From Cytophagales bacterium (GTDB taxonomy: Bacteria > Bacteroidota > Bacteroidia > Cytophagales > Cyclobacteriaceae), in NCBI GenBank assembly GCA_022360015.1, contig JAKSDQ010000007.1, forward strand, positions 22,585 to 86,584: DNA of 64,000 nucleotides. The letters are read 5' to 3'. Positions within the stretch are counted from its first letter, which is position 1. Every line of letters begins with the position of its first letter. The notes below the pieces were generated by a model. That model was not told the DNA's origin, searched no databases, and saw only the letters and a list, made by a program, of their open reading frames with translations. Shown piece after piece: positions 32,640-41,360 of this stretch. The position numbers were made by a program, and so were the translations under genes.

Positions 32640-34481
32640 ATGGGAAACTTTTTTAACACCTCACATCTCTGTTTTTTATGTTTTATTTTAGCCGTGTCTG
32701 TTGTCTCGCAGGGACAGGAGATGAAAGTGCAGGAATTCCGGAAGCAGCTCGATACGGCGCTGAATAACGAGAATTATGGCAAAGCCTCCTATTTAAGCTA
32801 CGAGCTTGCCAAAGCTTTTGACGGCAAAGGTGATCGTGACAATGCGATAAAGTTTTTTTCCCAGGCTGTAAGTTATGGCAACAAAGGGGAGGAGCCTATG
32901 TTGGTGTATCTGTCCTACCAGCGGCTGGGGGTGGCTTATTTGAACCAGGGAAATCATTCCAAAGCCCTTAACAATTTTCAAAAAGCCCTGAAAGCGGCCA
33001 GGGTCATCGGCAAAAACGAATTTATCGGCACCGGACTGGTAGATGTAGCGGTGAGCTATGCTTCCTTAAGCCGTCACAAACGGTCTATTGCCCCGCTGGA
33101 GGAGGCGCTGGCGCTGGCTATTCAGCTAGGTGATGAGGAACTGGAAATCACCTGCTATGAGCTATTAGCCAAATACCATGAAAAACTGGGCAATAACCAT
33201 AAGGCAGTGGAGTACACTGCCATGATCGATAAGATTATAGACCAGAAAATGAGCCAGCAGAAAAGTGGTGAGGAATTGAAAGCCCTGGCCGAAAAAGTGG
33301 AAAAGGCAGATGCCGAGATCGACCAGGTTAAATCCAGGCTCAACAGGCAATCACAGGATTTTAGAAGGGTTGAAGACAATTTACTGTCTGTCAAATATTC
33401 ACTGAAACAAACGGAAGGACTTTTGCAGCGCAAGGAAGACTCGCTCGACGAGGCCCGGCAAATCAGCAAAAACCAACAGTTGCAGATTGACCTGCTGAAC
33501 AAGGACAAGGCCATCTCCGACATGCAAATCAAACAACAAGAGGCGCAGTTGCGGCATGCTGCCCTGGTAAGAAATTTTATCATCATAGCACTTTTACTGG
33601 CAGGTGCCCTGGTTTTTGTGATAGTGATAAGCTATCGCAAAAAGGTTGAAGCCAATAAGGAGATTAACCGCCAAAATCAGAAGATCAACGGCAGCATCAA
33701 TTATGCCAAGCGAATTCAGGAGGCGGTGTTACATACCAGCGACCTGCGCAAGCACTTAATCCCCGACTCATTCATTCTGTTTAAGCCGCGCGATACGGTT
33801 AGTGGTGATTTTTATTTTATATCGGAAATTAAAAGCTGGTATGATCCGGATGTTGTAATGGCGGCCGTAGACTGCACGGGTCATGGAATTCCCGGGGCGT
33901 TCATGTCTATGATCGGCATGAATTCGCTCAATCAGATCATTAGCCAGGGCGAGGCCGATGCGGATCAAATCCTGATGACTTTAGACAAGACCATCAACAC
34001 AGCGCTGCAGCAAGAGGCCACCGGAAACAAAGACGGCATGGATGTGGCCTTATGCATTTACAGAAGGGAAAAAGGCGTGATCGAGTTTTCCGGCGCAAAA
34101 AATCCGTTGGTCTATATTCAAAATAATGAACTTTTTCAAATCAAAGGAGATATCCACCCAATAGGCGGATTGAGAAAAAACAAGAAAAACGGTGAAGTAA
34201 AGAAAACTTTCAAAAAACACATTGTACAGATCGACCAGCCCACCATGATTTATTTGTTTTCTGACGGATACCAGGACCAGTTTGGCGGAGAAGAAGGGGC
34301 CAAGTTTATGACAAAACGATTCAAAAACCTACTCCTGGACATTCACCACAAACCTGTGGCCGATCAAAAAAGGATTCTGCATGAGACCTTTGAAGACTGG
34401 AAAGGCAACACCAAACAAACAGACGACATCCTGGTGATGGGTGTCCGGCTGGATAACTCCCACGAGGGTGAACCCGCTTAA
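32640..34481 (+). CDS. TPR-coiled-coil-SpoIIE PP2C-type phosphatase
   Basis: 613-residue signalling protein. Signal peptide at 1-25, then periplasmic TPR repeats (about 30-195), a coiled coil (about 205-305), one membrane helix (about 312-330) and a cytoplasmic SpoIIE-type serine phosphatase domain (about 365-605). Metal-site motifs are DTVSGDFYF, VDCTGHGIPGAFMSMIG, YLFSDGYQDQFGG and TDDILVMGVRL. This layout is common in Bacteroidota and resembles a sensor whose periplasmic TPRs control an internal phosphatase, usually acting on an anti-sigma-antagonist partner. No such partner is adjacent. Confidence 0.92.
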   Translation: MGNFFNTSHLCFLCFILAVSVVSQGQEMKVQEFRKQLDTALNNENYGKASYLSYELAKAFDGKGDRDNAIKFFSQAVSYGNKGEEPMLVYLSYQRLGVAYLNQGNHSKALNNFQKALKAARVIGKNEFIGTGLVDVAVSYASLSRHKRSIAPLEEALALAIQLGDEELEITCYELLAKYHEKLGNNHKAVEYTAMIDKIIDQKMSQQKSGEELKALAEKVEKADAEIDQVKSRLNRQSQDFRRVEDNLLSVKYSLKQTEGLLQRKEDSLDEARQISKNQQLQIDLLNKDKAISDMQIKQQEAQLRHAALVRNFIIIALLLAGALVFVIVISYRKKVEANKEINRQNQKINGSINYAKRIQEAVLHTSDLRKHLIPDSFILFKPRDTVSGDFYFISEIKSWYDPDVVMAAVDCTGHGIPGAFMSMIGMNSLNQIISQGEADADQILMTLDKTINTALQQEATGNKDGMDVALCIYRREKGVIEFSGAKNPLVYIQNNELFQIKGDIHPIGGLRKNKKNGEVKKTFKKHIVQIDQPTMIYLFSDGYQDQFGGEEGAKFMTKRFKNLLLDIHHKPVADQKRILHETFEDWKGNTKQTDDILVMGVRLDNSHEGEPA

Positions 34482-34505
34482 TTTTGCCAGGTGAATCGAA
34501 ATGAA

Positions 34506-35150
34506 TTAAATCATAGCAGTTTTTCTTCCTACAAATCTGATTACCGAACCCCTGCCATTGTGATACTTACCTTCATTTAATATAATTTCCTCCTCTTCAA
34601 GCATTAATATGTCATAATTTTCAAAATCAGCCATTATTTCTGATTTGGAAAACAACATATTGAGATCATCCGGCCCTCCGACTTTCGGATCGAGGTTCCT
34701 GAAATGCAGGTGCTTTTTGCTGAATGCCTCGAAAATAACTATTCCACCCGGTCTGAGATAATCATTCAATTCCCTGTGAAAAATCGACTTTTTTTCTGCT
34801 GAAACATGCGCATATATAAGCCCAATCGCATCGAATTTTTCCTTTTCAAGCCCCAGTTGCGCTTGTTCCCCAACCAAATACTGAAGCGTGACACCACGCT
34901 CTTTGGCAAGTTGTAATGCTTTTGATTGCCCCTCCTTACTTAAATCAAAAGAAGTGACATTCCACCCAAGTTGTGCTGCAAAAACACCATTACGCCCTTC
35001 TCCGTCGGCTGGCATCAATACGGCGCCCGGTTCAAATTTTTTGAGCCATACTTCAAAAAAACTGTTAGGGGCTTTCCCATAAGCAAATTCATGATCTTTA
35101 TACCTGTTATCCCATTTTGCTTTGTATTTTTCATCCGGGTTCTGATTCAT
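34506..35150 (-). CDS. Class I SAM-dependent methyltransferase
   Basis: Chosen start (ATG at 35150) gives 214 residues beginning MNQNPDEKYKAKWDNRYKD. It looks like a TehB/thiopurine-type methyltransferase: the SAM-binding motif appears as AVLMPADGEGRNGVFAAQLGWNVTSFDLS, followed by FDAIGLIYAHV and LRPGGIVIFEAF. Cytoplasmic. Relatives methylate small molecules such as tellurite or thiols; the substrate is unknown. An earlier start at 35216 adds 22 residues without similarity. Stands alone, tail-to-tail with the phosphatase gene. Confidence 0.85.
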   Translation of the reverse strand: MNQNPDEKYKAKWDNRYKDHEFAYGKAPNSFFEVWLKKFEPGAVLMPADGEGRNGVFAAQLGWNVTSFDLSKEGQSKALQLAKERGVTLQYLVGEQAQLGLEKEKFDAIGLIYAHVSAEKKSIFHRELNDYLRPGGIVIFEAFSKKHLHFRNLDPKVGGPDDLNMLFSKSEIMADFENYDILMLEEEEIILNEGKYHNGRGSVIRFVGRKTAMI

Positions 35151-35581
35151 ATTGTCAATCTTTGAGGTGATGAATTTTTGTCTCGTGGATATTAGAGAAA
35201 AACTTTCCCATAGCATACTTTAAAAGCAATTTCCTTGCTGACTATTTTTTCGCTCTATGGTATCAGTGTTGGCACCTTTATCCATTTCTTCCTTCATTAC
35301 CGTGGTACCAGGTAAGGTGTCACCTTGCCTGATTATTTTGTCTGTTATTACCGCAGTCTTCTCTTGTGCCAAATCAAATGAAGGGTATGGAACAGAAGCC
35401 TGCGATAGCACGGCTTCCTATTTCTTTGTTGACAGTTAATCGTAAATTGCTGTGAAATTACATCTTTGCCTGACGCACATCAAGTTTTATTGGAAATCAT
35501 TTGTAATTAATATTCAACCCCCACTCAGTTAATCATTTTTACCATTCAAAACTTTATCAAACCTACCAATTCTGAAGCCAT
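35151..35581. other. Intergenic region
   Basis: No gene that I can support. Two overlapping short frames on opposite strands (35220-35439) have no recognisable features. The minus-strand one (63 residues) is polar and could be the tail of a lost exported protein. Confidence 0.4.
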
Positions 35582-35985
35582 TCACTTATACTGCTGCAAT
35601 ACTTTCAAAAAGGCATTTGAACAGATCTCAATATGTGCATGATTGCCAGTGATTGTCATTTCATTAAATGTGAAATTTTTTAAATACCGGTACATTTCTT
35701 GTGCAGCCATGAAAGGTATCATTTCATCTTTTTTTGCATAGTAAATAGTAACAGGCTGGTTAATCATGGAAAATCGAGCTTCCAGGGCAATATTTGAAGT
35801 TTACTCTCGAGCGCCATTCCGTAACAATGCTGATTGATGATTGCTTCGATTGTTTTAATGATATCTTCTTCTCCATTCCCTTGAGTTGAGGTCCGGTAAA
35901 AAATATTGGATAATCCAAACTTAGCGTTAGCTTGTCTCGATAATGGGACGTAAATTTTTTTGAAAATATTTGCGTAACCGAACGG
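35582..35985 (-). pseudogene. Alpha/beta-hydrolase C-terminal fragment with frameshift
   Basis: The end of the minus strand reads MINQPVTIYYAKKDEMIPF, then TITGNHAHIEICSNAFLKVL, the Asp and His regions of an alpha/beta-hydrolase. Upstream, a second frame continues the same protein (FKKIYVPLSRQANAKFGL, then EEDIIKTIEAIINQHCYGMALES), so there is a frameshift near 35800. The nucleophile elbow and N-terminal half are missing. 35986-36278 shows nothing. Confidence 0.6.
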
Positions 35986-36278
35986 TTATATGATTAGGAG
36001 ATTGGGGGATTGAAAGGGGGGCAATACAAAAGATGAGACAGAAAATGAGAAGAGATGTTTTTCCGGCAATTGACAGACTGGCTGAATATCTCCTGCAAAG
36101 AGCCACCTGAAGACAGTTGCCAAAGAGGCAAATGATCGTGATCTATAAAACCTGAAATTGTGTACCGGAATGATACGGAGTTATGCGAAAACAAATCAAA
36201 ACTTAACAAGATCATATCCTACAGGATATGAATGGATTTTCTATGTCAGTACTTTTTATTTATTGGCTTTTAATATGC

Positions 36279-37244
36279 CTAGACGCTGGAACCGGTTTCT
36301 TTTAACATCTTACAAATATTCAGAACCTCTCTTCCATATAGGTATAAATAATCCCCGCAAATAGCCAATACCATATCTTTTGTTTTTAGAGTGCCAAGAT
36401 TTTGTTTAGGTGTCAGTGATATCTCGGTGCTCACTTGATAATTTTCCTTATCGTACACAAAGAGTTTTTTATCATTTCGGGATACAATAATAAAATACTT
36501 TTTGTCAGTGTCAAAAAATACTTTTCCTTCTTTCACCATGTGGTTATCAACCCATTGAAAATTTTTGTCAAATTCACTGATAATGCTGAATTCAAATTCA
36601 GGTCCACTTTTTCTGCGCGTAGCTGTACCGCCATTAGTATATATCAATAACCTGCTCGTATCCACTGCAAAAGTTTGAATGCTTAACCATTCACCCTCTG
36701 AAATATTTCTGCTTGTTGGCGGGTATTTATTGAGGGCCAGTACCCTAAGCTGGTCAAGTACCGGGTCAGGCTGAGGCAAGTTAAAACCAAGGACTTTTTT
36801 ATTTTTAATTTTCATGCTTGTCCAAAATTTGGCCGGAAAGAAATGGGATAGCTCATCTTCGATTCCCAAAACGAATGAATCATCCGAGTTCCTGTAGAAA
36901 ATTCCGGACAAGAAGGGCTGCAAAGGGCTGTCTTTTGAATACGGTTGTTTGATTTGCACGCTTTTTGAATCACAGCTTAATGTCGGAAATAGCGTGAGCC
37001 TTCCAAATCTTTCGGCCAGTCCGAATCCATCTTTGTACCTAAAAAGAGAACAAAAACTATTCAGCTCGTCGGTCTTTTTTACATTTGGTAAATCAATTTT
37101 CCGGTTGTAGCTACCATGGATATTTAAGCTCCAATGATCGGACTGGCGGGTCAATACCACAAAACCATCATTACTCAAAGGCAGGACGCGTGAAATCACA
37201 TGATCTTTGTCCGGATTGTATGTTAGTATAATTTCTGTTTTCAT
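36279..37244 (-). CDS. Hypothetical protein, possible beta-propeller
   Basis: 321 residues, no signal peptide or membrane segment. The sequence is rich in repeating strand-turn elements (DGFVVLTRQSDHWSLNIHG, YFIIVSRNDKKLFVYDKE, MVLAICGDYLYLYGRE), as in propeller or SMP-30/NHL-like proteins, but no specific family motif is recognised. Codon use is ordinary. The gene is isolated, with gaps on both sides. Confidence 0.6.
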   Translation of the reverse strand: MKTEIILTYNPDKDHVISRVLPLSNDGFVVLTRQSDHWSLNIHGSYNRKIDLPNVKKTDELNSFCSLFRYKDGFGLAERFGRLTLFPTLSCDSKSVQIKQPYSKDSPLQPFLSGIFYRNSDDSFVLGIEDELSHFFPAKFWTSMKIKNKKVLGFNLPQPDPVLDQLRVLALNKYPPTSRNISEGEWLSIQTFAVDTSRLLIYTNGGTATRRKSGPEFEFSIISEFDKNFQWVDNHMVKEGKVFFDTDKKYFIIVSRNDKKLFVYDKENYQVSTEISLTPKQNLGTLKTKDMVLAICGDYLYLYGREVLNICKMLKETGSSV

Positions 37245-37592
37245 AAAAAAACAATTCAGTTTATAGCGTATTAGGTTTTTTCTGTTATGATGGCCCCACT
37301 TTTAGCCAAGTATTATGTAGTAGGACTTGTTTTCGTTAAAGGCATCCCAATCTAATAGATTCTTAGTGCAATTCATAGCTGAATTGGCGGCGCAAAAATC
37401 TGGGCCAATGACCAAAAGTACATATGGAGACGATCTAACGGGTTTGTGTAAGTAAATGATCAATTCTCGTGGTATAAATGGAGCCAAAATCTCTTATGCG
37501 ACATTGCATAAAAGCAAAAAATAACAAAAAATAAATCAAAACACGGCGATTATGTGTTTTAAGGGTATTTAACACATAAAGACTAAAATTGG
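37245..37592. other. Intergenic region between divergent genes
   Basis: About 350 bp between the divergent hypothetical gene and the DUF3050 gene. No gene, repeat or clear operator is seen. Confidence 0.4.
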
Positions 37593-38387
37593 ATGGATAG
37601 GATCGCATTAATCGAAAGAGAACTTTCAGGCCTCAGAGCTAATTTAACGAATCACAACGTATACAAATTACTGTCCGAAATGGACGATATCCGCATTTTT
37701 ATGGAAAAACATGTCTATGCGGTTTGGGATTTTATGTCATTGCTTAAGGCGCTTCAAAACCGGTTGACATGTACTTCAATTCCATGGAAACCCGTAGGAA
37801 ATCCAAAGATTGCACGTTTCATTAACGAAATAGTGCTCGGTGAGGAGAGCGATGTTAATGAGCATGGAATACCGAAAAGCCATTTTGAAATGTACCTGGA
37901 AGCAATGCAAGAGATCGGGGCGGATACCGCCAAAATTTTAACCTTTATTCATTCATTAAATCATATAAATGCGTTGGAACCTTCATTAAAAAATGCTGAA
38001 CTAAAACCGGCTGAAAAGTCATTTTTAAGTTTTACCTTCGACATCATCAAATCCAATGAGGAACATAAAATTGCTGCTGCCTTTACTTTCGGCAGGGAAG
38101 ACCTGATTCCCGATATGTTTATCGAGATAATTAACAAATCCAGTGGAGGAGATAAAACCCTCTTCCCTAAACTAAAATATTATCTGGAACGGCATATCGA
38201 ATTGGACGGCGACGAACACGGCCCCTTATCCATTGAGATGATACAAGAACTTTGCGGAGATAATGATAAAAAATGGGATGATATCTTAAATGTCGCTCAA
38301 TCCGCATTGCTTCAAAGAATCAATTTGTGGGATGACATAGCAAGAGAAGTGGAAGAAAAAAGCCTACACGGCAGTGCCAGGTTGTAA
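37593..38387 (+). CDS. DUF3050 protein (heme-oxygenase-like fold)
   Basis: 264 residues matching DUF3050 by its long conserved blocks: IFMEKHVYAVWDFMSLLKALQ (25-51), FINEIVLGEESDVNEHGIPKSHFEMYLEAM, and YYLERHIELDGDEHGPLS near 197-214. The spaced Glu/His residues in all-helical context are those expected of a heme-oxygenase-like diiron protein. The reaction is unknown; diiron oxygenase activity is an inference. The 3' end overlaps a truncated GyrI-like frame by 14 nt, and a DUF1801 gene follows. Confidence 0.85.
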   Translation: MDRIALIERELSGLRANLTNHNVYKLLSEMDDIRIFMEKHVYAVWDFMSLLKALQNRLTCTSIPWKPVGNPKIARFINEIVLGEESDVNEHGIPKSHFEMYLEAMQEIGADTAKILTFIHSLNHINALEPSLKNAELKPAEKSFLSFTFDIIKSNEEHKIAAAFTFGREDLIPDMFIEIINKSSGGDKTLFPKLKYYLERHIELDGDEHGPLSIEMIQELCGDNDKKWDDILNVAQSALLQRINLWDDIAREVEEKSLHGSARL

Positions 38388-38622
38388 AATTGACAATCTA
38401 AGTGTAGTCCCTGCAGGTATGATTGGAAAATCATTGTCTGGTGGAAACTACGTCAAAATGACCGCAAAAGGAGACCCGACCCGGGGATTGATTGTGCATG
38501 CATGGTCAAAGATATGGAAGATGGATTTGGAAAGGACATTTACGGCTGACTTTGAAGTATTCGATGAAAAGGCCCAAAATCCTGTTGATGCTGAAGTTGA
38601 TTTTTTAGTGTCCGTAAAATAA
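38374..38622 (+). pseudogene. Truncated GyrI/AraC effector-binding-like domain
   Basis: The 82-residue frame resembles the C-terminal half of a GyrI-like small-molecule-binding domain: SGGNYVKMTAKG, then DLERTFTADFEVFDEKAQ and EVDFLVSVK. The N-terminal half of the domain (about 70 residues) is missing, and the only starts are a GTG inside the DUF3050 gene. It is either a remnant or an unusual short partner. Confidence 0.55.
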
Positions 38623-38632
38623 CTTCAAGAGT

Positions 38633-39001
38633 ATGATACGAGAAGTCGATCAATACTATGAAGACCAGGAAGAACCCAACAAGAGCTGCCTGTTGGCTTT
38701 GAGGAGCATTATTCTTGGACAGGATAGGGATGTTACTGAAACGCGCAAGTGGGGAATGCCCTGCTTCTGCTATAGAAAAAAGATGTTCTGTTACCTTTGG
38801 ACCGATAAAAAAACGGATCAGCCTTATATGCTTTTTGTCGAAGGAAAATACCTCGACCATCCGGCATTAGAAATAGGAAAACGAACACGCATGAAGATTT
38901 TCAGAATTAATCCCAACAAGGACCTGCCGATTCAGACCATTGAATGGTTGTTGCGTAATGCCCTGGATCTGTACAGGAAAGGAAAGATAAAAACGAAATG
39001 A
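38633..39001 (+). CDS. DUF1801 (YdhG-like) protein
   Basis: 122-residue cytoplasmic protein of the DUF1801 family: short helical start, ETRKWGMPCFCYRKKMFCYLW in the centre and GKRTRMKIFRINPNKDLP near the end. Frataxin-like fold in known structures; biological role unknown. It follows the GyrI-like fragment by 10 nt. DUF1801 and GyrI-like proteins are often neighbours in Bacteroidota, so the trio may once have been a functional set. Confidence 0.85.
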   Translation: MIREVDQYYEDQEEPNKSCLLALRSIILGQDRDVTETRKWGMPCFCYRKKMFCYLWTDKKTDQPYMLFVEGKYLDHPALEIGKRTRMKIFRINPNKDLPIQTIEWLLRNALDLYRKGKIKTK

Positions 39002-39232
39002 AACACCTGTGGGGCCTGTAAAACAAACGGATACATTAGACGGGAAAAAGCTTTTGATGACTTATGACGATTTTGACAATACCAATGGTGTAAATATGAT
39101 GGACCCATCAAAACCGAATACCAGGGGATTGGCCGGGGAAGCCTGATTGTCATTTATTCCGTTTTGCGTTGTTTTAACTACATTTTGCGTAGTCACATTA
39201 TGATACCTATGCCATATCATTGTAAAGGCAAC
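39002..39232. other. Intergenic with a short coding-like tail
   Basis: Between about 39010 and 39146 one frame reads TLDGKKLLMTYDDFDNTNG and ends KPNTRGLAGEA followed by a stop. It has protein-like composition but no start and no family I recognise; likely a gene tail. The remainder up to the inverted repeat holds nothing recognisable. Confidence 0.3.
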
Positions 39233-39253
39233 TATTTAGACTATTTCTAAATA
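39233..39253. promoter_or_regulatory. Palindromic operator candidate upstream of siderophore ABC genes
   Basis: A perfect 8-bp inverted repeat TATTTAGA / TCTAAATA with a 5-nt spacer lies about 230 nt before the first ABC gene in an AT-rich region. Size and AT-rich symmetry are compatible with a Fur-type site, but I cannot match it to a defined Bacteroidota Fur consensus. The segment 39254-39486 contains no supported gene. Confidence 0.4.
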
Positions 39254-39486
39254 AAAAAATGGGTTTTATCCACCAAAATAGACCATCTTATATAATAAAA
39301 CAGTGCTCAAAACTATGCAAACACTACCAATATGGATAGCCAATGTTGCGGGTGGTCGCAGGAGTCGGTCCGTTATTGGCCTGGATTGGTGGGCCTTCAG
39401 ACGGATGTATTAGGTAAATCTGACAAAACACCAGGTGCTGAAGCCATTCTTTCCTTGCACGAAATGTACGAAAACCTTTGGAAAGT

Positions 39487-41262
39487 ATGGAAGACAAAAA
39501 GGATGATAGCATGGAAGAAAAACCTAAAAACGGAATATTAAGGCTGCTGCAAATAGCGGGTAAGAGAAAATACCACCTCATTGTATCCGGATTCCTGGCT
39601 ATACTGCACGCAGGACTGGCACTGGTACCCTATATTTTGGTGTATTACATTATCAAAGAACTCGTTGAGCCACCATTAGATACCGTTTTGATACAAAAAT
39701 ACCTGCTATGGGCCATAGCAGCAGGGGTAGGCAGCTATGCTTTGCTTTATGCCTCAGGAATGGCCTCGCACGTGGCGGCATTCCATATTTTGTACGCCCT
39801 CAGAAAAGAAACAGCCGCCAAATTAGGGAAATTATCGCTCGGCTTCATCAGTGCCTACCCGTCCGGGGCATTGAAAAAAATTGTAAGTGATGACATAGAG
39901 CGGATTGAATACTTTATTGCTCACCAGGTACCTGATTTTGTAAAGGGATTTACCCTGCCGGTCGTAACCATTCTCTACCTTTTTTACGTGGACTGGCGCC
40001 TGGCGGCCGTCAGCTTTGTACCCTTGCTGGTGCTCGCAATCTGGATGCCTCTGGTTTTTCGCTCACCCGATACCAAAGAAATGATGCAAAAGTACCATCA
40101 GGCGCAGGAGGACATGAACAGCGGCATCGTAGAGTTTGTGCGAGCGATGCCTGTCATGAAAATTTTCGGACAAACGGCCGACAGTTTTCACCGGTACAGC
40201 GGAACGGTGAATGAGTATGACAGTATGGCTAAATTGTGGATGAAGAATAGCTCGCCACCCTTTGCTGTGTTTATGAGCTTTATCAGTAATGCTACCTTGC
40301 CCATTCTCTTGTTAGGCACCTGGTTGTATTTGCAAAATGATATCTCGCTTTCTACCTTATTACTGTTTTTGATCTTAGGAGTGGGTTACATCAAGCCTGT
40401 ATTTGCCCTTTCTAACATGGGCATGCAGATTACCCTGATCAACCGGGGTGTACAGCGCATGGACGAAATTCTGCAACAAACAGAACAAACTTCATCAACC
40501 ACCCGGCCATCCTTTCAACACTTCGATATCCGGTTTAAAGAAGTCGGTTTTTCCTATACACATGGCGTGAAGGTATTGGATAAAGTTTCCTTTACCATCC
40601 CCGAAGGCAGTATTGCAGCATTTGTGGGGCCCTCCGGTACCGGAAAATCCACTGCGGCCCAACTGGTGGCCCGCTTTTGGGATATCCGGGAAGGTGAAAT
40701 CCTGATAGGAGGGGTCGATATCAACACTGTTCCGGTGGAAGAATTGATGAAGAAGGTTTCTTACGTATTCCAGGACAGTTTTATGTTCCAGGAAACAATC
40801 TATGAAAACATTCGCATGGGGATGGATAAATCCGGGCTGGAAATCATAGAGGCCGCCCGGGCCGCCCAATGCCATTCCTTTATCAGCCAACTGCCCCGGG
40901 GTTATCAAACAAGGTTTGGAGAATTTGGCGTGCACCTGAGCGGGGGAGAACAACAACGGATCCAACTCGCCAGGGCAATTCTAAAAGATGCCCCTATCCT
41001 TATTCTGGACGAAGCCACCGCATTTAGCGACCCTGAAAACGAATACCTCATCCAGCAGGCATTCAGCCGGCTCATTCAAAACAAAACTGTAATTATTATT
41101 GCCCACCGACTAAGCACCATTACCGATGCGGATCAGGTGATACTCTTTGGAACCAACGGGGTAAAAGCGGGAAAAACACACCGGGAATTATTGGCTCACA
41201 GCAAACTATATGCAAAGATGTGGCATGCGCATATCCGGGCGAAAGAATTTAAAATATACTAA
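39487..41262 (+). CDS. Siderophore-type ABC transporter, half 1 (YbtP/IrtA-like)
   Basis: Half-transporter with six membrane helices (about 20-310) fused to an ATPase domain. Walker A is GPSGTGKST, the signature LSGGEQQRIQLARAIL, and Walker B LILDEATAFSDPENE. The DEATAFxDPENE form is typical of the YbtPQ/IrtAB exporter-fold importers that take up ferric siderophores, rather than of lipid or drug exporters (DEATSALD). I prefer ATG 39487 to the TTG at 39478. Its partner follows. Membership in an iron-uptake role is supported by the siderophore genes 4-5 kb downstream. Confidence 0.88.
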   Translation: MEDKKDDSMEEKPKNGILRLLQIAGKRKYHLIVSGFLAILHAGLALVPYILVYYIIKELVEPPLDTVLIQKYLLWAIAAGVGSYALLYASGMASHVAAFHILYALRKETAAKLGKLSLGFISAYPSGALKKIVSDDIERIEYFIAHQVPDFVKGFTLPVVTILYLFYVDWRLAAVSFVPLLVLAIWMPLVFRSPDTKEMMQKYHQAQEDMNSGIVEFVRAMPVMKIFGQTADSFHRYSGTVNEYDSMAKLWMKNSSPPFAVFMSFISNATLPILLLGTWLYLQNDISLSTLLLFLILGVGYIKPVFALSNMGMQITLINRGVQRMDEILQQTEQTSSTTRPSFQHFDIRFKEVGFSYTHGVKVLDKVSFTIPEGSIAAFVGPSGTGKSTAAQLVARFWDIREGEILIGGVDINTVPVEELMKKVSYVFQDSFMFQETIYENIRMGMDKSGLEIIEAARAAQCHSFISQLPRGYQTRFGEFGVHLSGGEQQRIQLARAILKDAPILILDEATAFSDPENEYLIQQAFSRLIQNKTVIIIAHRLSTITDADQVILFGTNGVKAGKTHRELLAHSKLYAKMWHAHIRAKEFKIY

Positions 41263-41360
41263 AGTAACTTTGAAAAACTATCCATTGTATCTTCATCGTA
41301 ATCCCACCATTCAATTTGAAGAAGCTGGTAGTCATCGTAAGCTACAAGACTGTTAAAAAG

